This document shows positions 13,015 to 25,291 of a stretch of DNA of 64,000 nt, one piece after another. A program made the position numbers and the translations under genes. This DNA comes from Bullera alba. Its lineage: Eukaryota; Basidiomycota; Tremellomycetes; Tremellales; Bulleraceae. The first letter of the stretch is position 1. Every line of letters begins with the position of its first letter. The stretch covers positions 992,001 to 1,056,000 of the forward strand of contig BCIX01000003.1 of assembly GCA_001600095.1 (NCBI GenBank). The letters are read 5' to 3'. A model generated the notes under the pieces. It had not been told where the DNA came from. It ran no database searches and was given only the letters and a program-made list of their open reading frames with translations.

Positions 13015-13782
13015 GTCTTCTGTCTCCAGACTCTCCTCTTACCCTCTCTCTCTTATCCTCTCTTCCTATGTTCTCCGCGTCTCTCTGAGCCGCCCATCCA
13101 ACGACCAATGAGTAGCCGCACCCAGCGATCACGACACCTAGCCACGTGGAGAGACAGAGTAGTTTCACTTACTATACACACTGATCTCAGGGCACTTTCC
13201 ACTTCGCCGCACACCTCTCACTCTCGAATCGACAGTCTTCAAGAGCTCGACATCAGAACTCGGCGGCCCTTTTGTCGCAGGTATACTTGGTGCTCGGCCG
13301 ACGGTGATAGGTATAGGTGATCACTTACAGTATGCCTTGGCCTCGCCTCTATCATCTTCGAGCCGATCGAATGTCAGCAGGTGAAGCCAGCCGTAGTCGG
13401 GGGTCCTTCTGCGATAGCTGCCGGGTACTTGTCAACACAGTAAGGTATGTGATAGCAAGTTTAGGCCTTGATCTCAGCACAGATATCACTTGACGGATGT
13501 CAACCTGCTAGTGTTGCCGATCGTGCCCAGACTTCTTCTACTCGAATATCAATTTTGAGCAGACCCTGCGCATGTAAGATGTGCCGGCATGTGCCTCGCT
13601 GTTAGTCCACTGCGTACGTCCACAGAGATCTTTGACTACCTCGATCGATAAAGAAACACCTCGGTGCAGTCGTAGCGTCAAGGTATCAACCGGCATTCAT
13701 TCGTGTGGAAAGAGACACCTGGTATCTGGACAACGAACGGGGAAACTCTATATTGCGGAATGAAGATCGAATGATAAATGCC

Positions 13783-15959
13783 CTACTCTCTCGACACGTC
13801 TCTGCAAACAAGTCAGCATTCCCTCTCTTCCCCAGCTCAACCTTGACGTACCGTCCGAAGATCTTGACCTTGAGCCAATCAGTCATGACGAGAGCCCTGT
13901 TTCGGACAGAGTACAATTGGGACTGGGCAAACTCGCGTCAACGAGGGTCCAAGGAGCTCGATGGATGCGACTCACAACATAGGCCGATCGCCAGAACAGC
14001 ATGGCAGCACCTCCGCCCGAAGCAAAGTTACCGTTGAAGAATGGCAGGTCGGCAATGGCCTTCTCCGAGCCAATGTAACTGTGAGAACGTCAGCTTGAGC
14101 ATTGCAGAAAGGGAAGTTCGGCTTACGCAAGGGAACCCTGGTGCGAGTAGTGGAATGGGGTGAGTTTGGAAGCCCTGTTCAACTTCTTGACCACACTCTC
14201 GACCTCTTCCTGCGCCGCGGCGGGGTTCGATCGGAGCTCTGCTAGCTGTCGCTCGAGTTTGGCCTTCTGTCCCAATTTGCCAAAGAGCTGAGCGAGGTAG
14301 ATACCCTCTTGCGAGGCGACCTGAGCGGTGGGTGCGTATTGTGTGGCCGTGCAGTCTCCAAGAGCGTAGATGCCCTGTGTGCCCAACATGTTCAGGTAGT
14401 CGTCGACGACGATACCTCGTCGCTGCGTCTGAGCCTCTGGCAGCTTGGCCATGAGGTTCCTCGTGATCTCTCGTGACGTGTTACCGGTAGCCCAGACGAG
14501 AAGACCGTATGGGATCTCTCGCATTTCCTTGTTGGCATCCTGAACAATGACGGATCTCTCCTTGACGTCCTTGACCATGGTTCGGGTGAGGACGTCGATC
14601 TTGTTCTCCTTGAACTGACCCTCGGTGTACTGGATGAGCTGTTTGGAGAACGCGGGGAGCACGTTTGGCAGAGCCTCGATAAGGGTGATCTTGAGTCGGT
14701 CCGCGATTTCAGGGTACCACTTCTTCAAGTCGTCCTGAGGTTCTGGTCAGCGATTGTGGGCAATGATACGGATTCCACACTTACGATCAAGAAGTCGTGC
14801 AGCTCACCGGCGTACTCGACACCAGTGGGTCCTCCACCAACAACGACCATGTGCATCAGTCGGTCAATCTCCTCCTGAGTCTGGTCCTTGAAAGCAGCGG
14901 TCTCGATACCTGTCCGAGGTCAGTGACAGTCGCTCTCCATTGCATGCCTGACCCACAGTCAAGCAGCTTGGTTCGGATCTTGTCGGCATCGCTCAACTCC
15001 TTGAGGAAACAAGCGTGGTCGGTGACACCTTTGATGCCAAACGTCTGGTTTTCGCATCCAACAGCGTAGACAAGGTAGTCGAAGGGGATGGTCACGGATC
15101 CAGCATCTCCTCGGATATCGGTAGGGTCTACATTGAGAGCGAGTCAGCGTGGACATTTCGATCGATCATTCCACGCACCCTGGAAAGTGACAGTCTTCTT
15201 GATCGGGTCGACCTCTTTCGCCTCGGCCTCGTACACGGCCACCTTTCTCTTCTTGTGTCGGGTGATGAATCGAGTTGGCTGGACGATACTTCGGGCCTCG
15301 AGGGTACCGACGGTAACGGATGGCAGGAGGGGAGAGAAGAGGAAGTAGTTTCTGGGCGAGATGACGACGACATTGAACTCCTCAGTGTCGACGTTCTTCA
15401 AGAAGGACGTTGCTCCCCATCCGGATCCAAGGACGACCAGAGTTGGCTTGGAGGGATCGTTGTCGAGCTGCTCTCCAGGGTGCGTGTCTTTCTGTGTGAC
15501 TACGGCAAGTCAGTATGATTGCTGAAAGTGCTGTTCGTTCTCCTCACTGTAGATGAAAGCACCGGCGGTACCGATAAGAGCGATAAGAGTGAATCGACCG
15601 AAGTTCTGCACCCTTCTCCTCCATTTACCCTTGACTGGGGCAGCCTAAGGATCCTGGTGTGAGCTGTCTCTCTTCGGCGTGAATGGTAGATATAGCTCGG
15701 GCGCACCTTGGCTGGGATCTGTCGGACTGGCGTTGGCTCGACAATGGGCGCAGGTGGTGGTGGTGGAGGGAATTGATCAGCTCGAACCGGTCCCGACGTC
15801 GAGAAGGCAGCCGATGTCAGAGCAGGGCTGAAGCGCGGCTGACAAGCCGTCCTTGCGATGACGCTCCTGCAGTTCAGCGACGAACGGGCTGGGCGATGTG
15901 ATCAGTCTCGATGCGGCAGGAGCGTTACTTTTCAACTCACCGAATTGCCTGAGAGCCAT
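13783..15959 (-). CDS. NDE1: type II (rotenone-insensitive) NADH:ubiquinone dehydrogenase, mitochondrial
   Basis: Single-subunit flavoprotein that passes electrons from NADH to ubiquinone without proton pumping, on the mitochondrial inner membrane. The start ([20 protein letters not shown]) is an Arg/Ser-rich presequence, followed by a Pro stretch and one membrane helix ([15 protein letters not shown]). FAD Rossmann motif: [15 protein letters not shown]; second (NADH) Rossmann motif: [16 protein letters not shown]. Later blocks: [46 protein letters not shown] and the C-terminal [15 protein letters not shown]. About ten exons give roughly 600 residues. An insert near [19 protein letters not shown] is common in this family. 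A membrane anchor before the FAD domain favours an external (NDE) over an internal (NDI) enzyme, but the two are hard to tell apart. Confidence 0.93.
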
Positions 15960-16770
15960 TTTGGACAATGCTGTGATCTAGCTGCTGACGGTGCAGACGA
16001 GAGGATGTGCTCGCGATGAAGGTCCAAGAGGCAGTGGTATCGAGCTCGAGTCTGGTGTTCACTGTTGGCCTTGTGTTGGCCGAAAAAAGGTGTGCCTGAT
16101 AAGCTCACTGGGGGAAGCGAAGAAGGCTACAGGGGGAAATTTTGGTCCCGTTTGATGACCGGAGCTTTGACCGGAGGATCGGAGGAATACGAAATACGAA
16201 TGGGTGACTCGCTGATCGGTTGTCCACTTCGTTCCTTCACCCGGCGGTACTCAGCTGAGAGCAATCCAGACTGATCAGACACAGGCTATTCAGTCGATAG
16301 CGGAGGTAGGCAACAAGTGTATCAAGATTGTTGGAGCGAGTACCGACTTTATGGACGCACTCCCTGCTTGTATCCTTCGCGGTTGCTCCGTCTCGAGCTC
16401 GTAGAACGAAGCCTGCAAGCGGTCCTTTGTATAGGACATCGCCTTATCTCTGCGTATCGGGCGGCGGTCTAACCCCTATCGTAGATTGTACATCATCGTC
16501 ATCGCTGATGAGGTTCAACATCGCTCTTGGTCAGCAGTTGCCCCAGAGACTCTGGGTTACTCACCTCTAGATCTGGCTGAGCTGCCAGCAGCTTTCGTGG
16601 CACGCAACGATCACTAGACTAGCTCGGCGATCACCGCCATTCGGATCACATCTGATCACATTCGCGATCCGTCGCCCGGCAGCTCGGCCAGGTCGCGCTT
16701 TGTCGAGGTTGAGAACTTGAGAGATGCAAGTGCGTACGCTATCCCTTTTTAGCACGCAAGACACTGCGCA
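15960..16770. other. divergent promoter region, NADH dehydrogenase / lipid phosphatase
   Basis: 811 bp between two divergent starts. No gene seen; small frames on both strands have no recognisable content. Confidence 0.5.
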
Positions 16771-18234
16771 ATGGCCTCGTTTGCCGACACTGTGAGGTTC
16801 TGCTTCCCCGCCGCGGTGGGCGGTAGTCAGCCCAAAGAACTCCCCCTCACCAATAGAGACGGAACTGAAGCTATGCCCAATCGACGAGATCCGCTCGACT
16901 GGAACGACGAGGATCTTTCCCGTGGTGTGGTCAAGTTCTCCTTTGTCGCCGCGATAAAGACCTACGCTCCGGACTGGATACTCGTCGCCGTCTTGTGGGG
17001 TGTGTTGGCCGTTTTGAATCGGTCGCCCGGGCACAAGAGGGAGTTCTCGCTCGAGGACAAGTCGATCCAGCACTCGTTTGCCGAGCATGAGCGCGTCCCT
17101 CCAAAGTGGGTCAACGCATGCCAAAGCTCTGTCATTCGCTCATGGCGCTCACACGTAGCTTGTTGGGCTTCGTCTCTGCCGGAGTACCGCTCCTGGTCCT
17201 CATCCCACTCAGCTCGGCCATCGCGAGATCCCGATGGGATCTGCACAACTCCATTATTGGTGCGCGGAATGTACCCCCAAAGCAGCTTCAATGCTGATGT
17301 GCTGGCTCGTCAGGGCTGTTCATGTCCTATACCATGACTGGAGTCGTCACCCAAGTTATCAAGGTGTGTCACTTTCTCGTGCTCATACTGGGTCTAACTG
17401 TATTCGTAGATGTCAGTCGGCCGACCCCGTCCTGATCTACTGGCTCGATGTCTGCCTCCCGCCGGAGCCACGGATCACCCACTCTTCGGTCTGTCTACTG
17501 TCGATATCTGTACTTCAACCAACAAACTCCGTCTTGATGATGGTTTTAAGGTGTGTTCAGGCGTACTGAGATTGAAATCGTACTAATGAGGAGTAGAGCT
17601 TCCCCTCCGGCCACAGCTCTTGTGAGTAAGAATACAACGACTGGGATTGGCGCTAATCCTGCTCAGTGTCGTTTGCAGGATTGGGCTTCCTAGCGCTATA
17701 CTTTGCGGGTAAGATGCACCTGTGGGATAGCCGAGGTCATCGAGTAAGTCGACGTATAAAACCGCAATAGGCCTGGACTAATCGAAATTCCGCTGTAGAC
17801 ACGAGCTTGGTTCGCACTGTCACCTCTTCTCGGTGCGTTGATGGTCGCCATCAGTCGCACGGAAGACAATAGACGTGAGATCATCCCGGAGCATACCCAG
17901 ATTGGAACTGATCGCCTTTTTCCAGATCACTGGCAAGATGTCCTCGTTGGCTCTCTTCTCGGCCTCTTCATTGGTGCGTCATCATCTTCAATACGAAGGG
18001 TAGAATTGACGATTCCCGTGTCCAGCTTGGGTAGCCTATCGAACCTACTTCCCGCCCCTCTCGCACCGTCAGTGCCACCTTCCTCTGACGCCAAAACACC
18101 CCGAGAGCGATTTGGTCAACTCATCCGACTCTGATGACGAGGAGATGGGACGCAACGCCAGAGTCAGGCTCCTCCCCGATGATAGGGAGGCTATGCCGAG
18201 GGCTAGCGAGGAGGAAGTTGCGTGGAGGCGGTAA
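16771..18234 (+). CDS. PAP2-family lipid phosphate phosphatase (DPP1/LPP type)
   Basis: Integral membrane enzyme that dephosphorylates phosphatidate, diacylglycerol pyrophosphate or lyso-forms. Nine short exons give about 355 residues with six membrane spans. The three PAP2 catalytic motifs are complete: KMSVGRPRP (C1), FPSGHSS (C2, spanning an exon junction) and SRTEDNRHHWQDV (C3, the second His made by a splice junction). The N-terminus includes APDWILVAVLWGVLAVLN (TM1). The C-terminal tail is cytosolic and acidic (NSSDSDDEEMG). Introns of about 45-53 nt lie near 17107, 17263, 17364, 17552, 17617, 17742, 17875 and 17974. Yeast homologues sit in the vacuole or Golgi membrane. Confidence 0.9.
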
Positions 18235-18649
18235 AAGGCCTCTGACGACAGCTCCCCATCCTGAAACAACCATGGAGATTTTCGATCAACCTAGCGCAGC
18301 TCGATATCCCTAACATGTCTCCACACTCGTACATGTAGCATGTCAAGTGTATTGGGAATCACAGGCGAGATGGCCGAAATTTGAAAGTGACTGGAGCTGA
18401 TTCTGGACGGTTTCGTGCGTGAGATCAGACATCCTTTCTCACTGATACCGGCGTCTCGGCTTGTTGGACAACCAAAAACATGGACTTGGACGAGTTCAGT
18501 CCCGACACGACCACTGTGGTATCTTCTCAAGTCAACTGGGAACATTTGACGCTCTCGTTCCCACGAGTGTCAGGGTATAAGAAGCGTCCATCCGTCTACA
18601 ACGTCTTGCATCTTGTTAACCCCACCTCCGACAACTTGACAGCACCAAC
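18235..18649. other. intergenic region before the zinc-cluster gene
   Basis: 415 bp holding the phosphatase 3' end and the promoter of the next gene; nothing else seen. Confidence 0.5.
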
Positions 18650-19480
18650 ATGTCGACCTATCCGAACCAGTACGGAGATCAGGTTAGTGAACGGGGCATT
18701 TGCGATGAGCTGAGCTGACTGCATTCTGCTGTAGAACATGCCCGCTCAAGCTGCCACATTATGGAACACTGATCCAAGCCAGTCTGGCGACAGTCTGATT
18801 CTGGTCCATATGGGCATCCTTACCAATATTCAACGCAAGTAGACTATGATCTGCAAGAGGAAGATGCGGAAGGAGAAGAAGATACTAATCCGATGACTGG
18901 CTTCCCCACTGGATCCCCCTCAGCAACGACTTCTGACATGGCTAGGGCCTCCACCGGGTTGAACGACGCTCATTCCCAGTCAGTCAAGCGCCAGCTCCAG
19001 GCATGCCAGTCCTGCACAACACGTAAACTCAGGTGCGATAAGGCCACACCCTCATGTTCGACATGTACGGCGAAGGGATACATCTGTAATCCCCATATAC
19101 CCTTGCGCAACTATACCCGTCGATCGACTGATGCTGAATTGTCTCACCGCCCAAATTCAGCAGCCGGCGACAGGATCGCCTGCACGTCCTGTGCGAGTCG
19201 CAAGGTTACTTGCGACAAGGCCCTACCAAGCTGTTCGGGCTGCGCGACCAAAGGTCTTGTTTGCACGCCCCGCTTTAGTACTCGAAGGCGGAGAAGAGGA
19301 TTAAGCGAGTTACAAGCCCCGGACCAATCATCGTTCTCGATTGATCCGTCCTTGTCGTTTGCTCTGCCAGTCCGGGGAGAGACGACAGAGCCGAACTATG
19401 GCCCACTAGATGACCAGGGCGACGTGAACGTGATCCCGGTTTCAAGGACGGATATGGCGTACACGGATGGAAGAGAATAG
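18650..19480 (+). CDS. short protein with two tandem Zn(II)2Cys6 clusters (putative transcription regulator)
   Basis: Two fungal zinc-cluster DNA-binding motifs lie about 50 residues apart: CQSCTTRKLRCDKATPSCS continuing to CTAKGYIC, and CTSCASRKVTCDKALPSCS continuing to CATKGLVC; each has all six cysteines. A basic stretch STRRRRRG follows the second. Start chosen at 18650 (MSTYPNQYGDQ), joined over an intron beginning GTTAGT at about 18683; the acceptor is uncertain, and CAG before SDSGPYGHPYQYSTQ keeps frame. Total is about 240 residues, far shorter than the 600-900 usual for zinc-cluster factors, and there is no fungal-trans middle domain. Two clusters in one protein are unusual. The frame stays open for 38 codons beyond the TAG at 19478-19480. 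Confidence 0.7.
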
Positions 19481-19804
19481 TCAGTCGCTCAAGGAGAAGA
19501 CGACATTTCACAATTGTTGGCGGCAACGATGAACGATCCCTCGATCAGCGGAAGGGAGGCCACCTGGGCGGTACTGCAGCGCTTTAGATTGTTCTAAGTG
19601 TTCATGGCTGAGTCCCTCTTGAAGGCAGCTTCTTCGTCGGTCTGAACAACAGTCACCCGCCGTGATGCAAAGCACACACAGATAGATGTCTTGCCATATA
19701 CCCATACGCCTATGCAGTGATCTTCATGCTACAATTGACAAGATTATAAGACTCTCATAACGTCCGAGCTTCACACTACTCGCTACAACGGCTAGCAAGC
19801 CTGA
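19481..19804. other. convergent 3' region
   Basis: 324 bp between the zinc-cluster gene and the RING gene, which converge. The first 117 bases continue the zinc-cluster frame without a stop after the TAG; no separate gene seen. Confidence 0.4.
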
Positions 19805-22800
19805 TCATACCACCCCTTCCTCCTCCTTCAACGGGGCTCTGCACACGAAACACTTGTTGTTCTCCCTAAACCATCTCCTCGAGCACACCTCATGAGCGAC
19901 GTGCCCGCATTCCGGCAACATGATCGCCTTATCCTTTTCCCTAAACTGGGACAAGCAGATTGGGCACTTTGTCACCCGCACACCGAGCAGTGAGAGTTTC
20001 AGCTTTACTTTGCCCTGTGGTGTCGTACGTCGCGAGTCAACCGATATGAGACCAGGCAGGACAGTGGCCAATGCTCCGGGAGTAGCGGCTGGATTCTTCC
20101 CCGGTCCAAGGAAGGAAGTGATCTGGGAAAAGCCCTAAAGTTTCATAAATTTTAGCTTAAGCAGACACAGCGGTCGCACCGGACTCACCTCGTACTCCCT
20201 TCCCGAGCCTTCGAGACGGGAGACTAGCACGTCGAGATCCGTGTACTCGATCGGACTCCTCGCTTCCGGCTCTCTTGGTTCGCTGGGCTCGCTGGTCGGC
20301 TCCGAGCGTACATCCACAGCACTCATCGATCGTACCGGTGCTGGCGGTGTGACGTCCGATCTATCATCTTCCACCACCGGCAGTGGGTTCTCCGATTTTG
20401 ACCGAGTCTCCAATCCAATCTTGGCCGCATCGTAGAGCGGCCGTCCAGGTGACTTTTGCCATGGTCGGGGCGGAATCGGTGGTGGTCTTGGTCCCTTAGG
20501 TCTTGCTGAAAGGGATGTCCGTAGACGAGGACGATACGCGACGGCTGGCTTGGTGGGCGATTCCGGTCGATCTGAAATAGACGACGTGTGGGAGACATAT
20601 GACTCCCGGGTCACGAGCTGAGGAGGCTGGAAAGACGGAGGCGATGGTCTCGGCGGGAGCGAGGGCGGTGTCATGCTGGAAGCAGAAGGCGGCCTATCCT
20701 CTTGCATCTGGGCTGGAGGTGGTGGTGGCGGACGACGGGTTGGTAGTGCCGGTACTTTTCCTTTCGATGATGGTGTTGGAGTCTGCGCGCCGTCTCGCTT
20801 GATGAGCGATGGTCTTGGTGTGAGGGGCGAGTCTGCAGATGCCAACACCGATGGCTTTCGGGAAACTCCCTGTCCGGCGATGTAGGAATTTCGGTACTTG
20901 AGCGAGACGGGCGGGGGAGGGGCCACCCTTTTCTGCTTGACATCCTCTACCCGATTGGACGGTCCAACTTCGGACGAATGGGGACTGGCTTTCGGGGTAT
21001 CGTTGATGATTTCGGGTCGAGTCATCAATTCAGCCATCGCAGCGGCTTTGGCGGCCGCTTGGGCAGAACTTTCCGCGACAGGTTCCTCGCCGCCAAAGAG
21101 CGCCAGGAGCTCGGCAGTAGAGGCAGCTAGGTATCGCATCTCCATGTCGGGTGAGGAGCTGATATTTGAGGTCGATGGCCATGTGTCATTGAGGTCGATC
21201 AAAGGGCCAGACGGGAGCAATGGCTTGATATTGATGGGTGACTGCGCCTTTACGGCGGGTGGTGATTTGGGCGGTGGCGCTGGAGGGAAGTTCTGCTTGA
21301 TCGCCAGCTCGCGTCGTTTGAGTGCGGCTTCCCTGTGTGGAGGGAGGGCTTCGACGGGTGATGTGGGCGACTTGAGTAGGGGCGACTCTTGTGCCTCGAG
21401 TGGCAGGGGAGTTGACACCTTAGGCTGTTGGAGCAGTCTCTTTTGTCTGCGACGTCGGATTTCCTCACGGTCCAGACCGGCAACCACTGGCATATCACTT
21501 TTGCTCTCGGTCTGAGCTCTGTTCACCACATCTTTGGGTTTCGCCGATCCAAACCGGTTGGATGAGGCGCTGGAAGGCTGGGCTGCCAAAGTAGTAGATT
21601 CCTCGAGCATTCGCCATGGAGCAACTGTCTTCGCCTTGTCGTTGCCTTTGCCAGTGATGAGACCTTTGGAGGCGAAGAGAGGCTGCCTGATTGATTTCCG
21701 CTTTGCTCGCACTGAATTGGTTCTACTGGGCGTGTTGGACCCTACTGGAGTGACTGATGGGCGAGGTTCCTTCTCCTTTGAAGACTTCTTGACCGGCGTC
21801 GAGGTCACCGGAGATTCGCCAACAGGTTCGACAGGCTCCTCTGATTCGGAAGGTTCATTGACCACCTTGGGCATCTCTGTGGCGTGCTGAGTCGGCTTAC
21901 TTGGACGGTCCTGAGGTTCAAATGTGGATGGACCTTCTGGTGCTGGAGACTCTTTAGATACAGCCCGGGATTCCGAGCCCGTCGGGAGAGGCTCTTCGGC
22001 CAGCGGAAACGAATTCGGAGCTGCTGAGGCAGGTTGTAGGGAGGCATCATCGCTCGTCTCTCCTGGTTTTGCCGCGGTATCGATCTCGGTCACAACAGGT
22101 TCTTGATTAGTCGCGAGAACAACAGTTGCTGGAGTATCTGGTATCGTCTCGGTTCCTGTTGCGATGCTTAATTCTGGTAAAGGTGAAGTTTCTCCGGTTG
22201 GTGTAGATCGCTCTGGAGCCGATGGCGAAGGTTCAACCCGCTCTTCAACTGGCGATGGCGGCGATCGCGTCTCCATCACAGCACCTGTCGAGGTAGCAGC
22301 TGCTGGAGCCGTGGCACTCTCTACACCACTGGCCGAAGACTCTCTTCGACTCTGATGAGCCTCATCCCTGGCTTTACTTCTAGCGGCCTCTCTTTGAACC
22401 CTATCTTCCAAGCTGTACCCAGCTAGTATATCGGCATTCCATAACCTCCTATCTTCTCGCTCCCTGTCATTCAGCTCGGCATCGTCGTCCACGGGCGCCG
22501 GGAGCAGGAGGGGCGAGGATGGTGCCGAGGCGTATTGAGTGGAAGTGGGCGAAGAAGGCGTTGAAGGTGATACATTGGTGTCTGGAGCAGTTACAGTGAG
22601 TGAAGGTCTAGAACTCGGTTCTTCATCCAGTGTTTCGACGGGGTTTTGGGAAGCTGAAGGGGTGGCACCCGGAGTTTGAGCAGCCTCTGCGGGAGCGTGA
22701 GGTAGGGGTAATAGGCCGATAGCCTGTTCGAAACTCGGAGGTGGGGAAGCTGGCGGTTGGGGTATTGCCGTCGAGCTTGAAGGTGTGGATATCGAAGGCC

Positions 22801-23952
22801 GCTGTGTAGTATCGAGAGATGTCGAGGCATTTTGCGTTTCGAAAGCGGGAGGTAGCCGAGTAGTCGCCGTTGTTGGAAATGGGAACGCAGGCGGTGGATC
22901 TGACGACTCCGGCAGATCTGGAGTCGGTAAATCAGTATAGACACCTGCTGTATCCAAAGCCCGTACGTACCATCCCACACGTTCGTCCGTCTCATGCTGG
23001 CGCTTCTGGCCAACCCAAGGGCTCGTCCTTCCTCCCTACTTGACACGGTGGGTCGTCTGGTCAACCCCCCTTCCTCGCCTCTTACCACTCGTCGTCGTCT
23101 CCTCCGTTCTGGGGGTTGAGCCTGCGTCGCTGGTTCTGCCGGAGGGTCGGCTTCCATGATTCTACCCAATTGACCGAGAGACATCATAGAGGAATTTAGA
23201 TTGGCGATATCCCTCAACCTATCTTCGCTCCTGCGTCTCCCTATTCCATTACCGCTCCCACTTCCGATTCCTGTACCTGAAAGCGTAACGATCTGCGGAG
23301 ACGTATTGCTGCCTCCCACGCCGACTCGCTCTGCCGAGCGCTTCCGTGGATTCTGCGGCGGAACAGCTAGCCCCTGCGTCCGAGGCGGAGCGGCGGTTCC
23401 TCCTGGCATGATGGCTGGAGGTGCCATCAATCCAGCTGCATAGCCCCTCCTACGGCCTTCCGCCGCCACTCGGGCATTATTGACCAGACCTGAAGCGACA
23501 TCTTGAGCATTTGGAGCTGAGCCCCTCCTTCCTGCTTCCTGATACCCCGCAGCGAGATTCGGCGTCGACGCCGTCCGGTTTATAGTGGAGGGTAGAACAA
23601 GTCCAGAGCGAGATGAGGACGGCGCAGCAAGCTGATCTATACGCCTTGGTGAGAGGGACGAAATGGGAGATGGAGCGAGAGCCAGGTAGGGTTTAGGCAC
23701 AGGTCCGGTAGATGGTCCCGCAGTGTCGGGTCTTGTAGCTCGAGCCTTCTTCTTCCCTTTCCGAGCTACAGGATCGTCAGCTACTCTGGCTCATGAAGAT
23801 CTTGTCACCGTAGTACTGACCTCGAGTATCGGGTTCACCCTGTGTAACAACGATCAGTATTCGAATTCAACGCAGCCATGCGCAGGGGCAAGACGTACCA
23901 GCAGCCGAGAGCCGCTTGTATCATTCCCACCTCCTAGCCTCCTCCCCTCCAT
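19805..23952 (-). CDS. large disordered protein with C-terminal RING-H2 domain (putative E3 ubiquitin ligase)
   Basis: About 1,310 residues from five or more exons. The start at 23952 (MEGRRLGGGNDTSGSRLL) is followed by two small introns, a Ser/Arg-rich N-terminal exon (to NVWD), an intron at about 22918-22967, a very long Pro/Ser/Thr/Glu-rich disordered exon with many PPPP and SPS motifs, and a final exon with the RING. The RING reads CPIC, then PECGH, AHEVC and CFVC, i.e. C3H2C3 spacing, so zinc binding and E2 recruitment are likely. Proline-rich stretches such as RPPPPPPAQMQ look like SH3 or WW ligands. I do not recognise a named orthologue; function beyond ubiquitin transfer is unknown. 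Confidence 0.82.
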
Positions 23953-24669
23953 ACTGGACTCAGCTGCAGTGACCCGATGTCGAATGATCCGATGGTTGCG
24001 AGATCAAAGTATGATTTCTTGGAGTCGATGAAGACATACGCCAAGACCGGTGATGGGTTGCCGGTGAGTGAACAGGTTATGGCTTTTATGGTCCGCTTGA
24101 GACTATGCCGTGTCGATTCTTCGGCTGCTTCTGCTCACCAGAGACATGAGATTGTATAGAGTATTGTATAGTCGACGATCAATACCAAAGGGGTACTCCC
24201 AATCGCTGCGGTACCCGACTTGAACGTTTGAACACTTGCCGGTTTCTGGGTTGAATGTTCAGGTTAAAGTACGTCATCAAACGGGGAACCCCTAGCTGTC
24301 TCACAGCTCGCAATTGCACTCTTCGAACAAGCACTAACACAGCTACACAGCGATGCATGGATGATGAATCGTCCGTGAGATCATGCAGAACGAACCATCT
24401 CATCCAGTCAGGAGGGTGTCCTATGGTCCGAGGCGAAGCCGCCAAGATGCAACGGTGCCTGACCAACGTTCAACGTCCAACGTTAAGCGCTCAGCGCTCA
24501 TCTGCCGCAGTTCATCGCCTCATATCGTCGACGGGATGAACAGGAATGGATGAGCTGGCATAATACACTTGGCCTCATTCTAGCTTCTTATTCACCTGCA
24601 TACGTGATCATCACTCGATACCTAGACACTATCAAGCAAATTAAACGAATTATGGGCGGGCTCGTTGAT
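23953..24669. other. promoter region of the RING gene, with repeats
   Basis: 717 bp upstream of the RING gene and downstream of INH1. A small repeat cluster (CAACGTT three times, AGCGCTCA twice) lies at 24463-24500. No gene seen. Confidence 0.5.
24463..24500. repeat. CAACGT / GCGCTCA short repeats
   Basis: CCAACGTT, CAACGT, CCAACGTT follow one another, then AGCGCTCAGCGCTCA. Positioned about 510 bases before the RING-gene start codon. Confidence 0.6.
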
Positions 24670-25291
24670 TTACTGCTTCTTCTCGGCAGCGTCGATCTTC
24701 TTCTGCTGAGCGTCCTACGGATAGGTCTATCAGCGTCTGCCCAAAGCTGACATGATGGAAGTTCCAACGTCTCTCCAGCGGATTTCAGATACTCCTGAAA
24801 GACAACGACTTACGACCTCGGCCTGAGCAGCCTTGAGCTTCTCTTGGGCATTCTTGAGCTGCTCTTGCTCCCTCTTCCTGATGTACTGGCCCTCCTCGGC
24901 CTGCTCTCGCTGGCTAGAGAATAGGTCAGTATACAAGACCTTGTATGCTTCTCCTTCGCGCAACTATGCTTGCCAAAGTGCCCGTGTGGCTTCGAAGCAA
25001 TAGCACAGAATTTGGAATGGTCGACATCACTCACCTGAAGCCTTTGGAAGAGCCAGTCGCGCCCTCTGGTCGGACATCTGGAGAGTAGAATCGAGCAGCC
25101 ATGGTCTGGAGAGGCAATGATCAGTACACAGGACCCCTGAGTACAGTACACGTCGCAGTTGGGCCATCGCGTTGTCGACTTGGGCCATCGCGAGCTGTCA
25201 TTGGGTAATGGGTTTCCGATTCGTCACTCACGGCTGGGGCTCGGACGGCCTGAGCGAGTCTAGCGGAACGGACGATTCGGAGAGCGGACAT
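24670..25291 (-). CDS. INH1: mitochondrial F1F0-ATPase inhibitor (IF1/INH1)
   Basis: Small matrix protein that binds the F1 catalytic interface and stops ATP hydrolysis when the membrane potential falls. Four exons give 91 residues. The presequence MSALRIVRSARLAQAVRAPA is Arg-rich. The inhibitory core GFSQREQAEEGQYIRKREQE matches the conserved IF1 block, followed by a coiled-coil tail rich in Lys, Gln and Ala ending AAEKKQ. Introns interrupt after APA, inside GFS and after AEV; the first two are longer (over 120 nt) than usual here. Divergent from the MTHFR gene with 327 bp between starts. Confidence 0.95.

Larger units (their letters stand above)
11155..13782. other. 2.6 kb intergenic region with repeats
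   Basis: Contains the permease promoter, the GCAATCGC triplet, the 10-11 bp array, the C37 tract and C/T-rich DNA. Small open frames (for example 12344-12568) lack recognisable content. I see no convincing gene. Confidence 0.5.

Noticed and set aside
20898..21515. 205-codon plus-strand ORF opposite the RING gene
   Set aside because: Antisense of the low-complexity Pro/Ser-rich exon; no domain seen.
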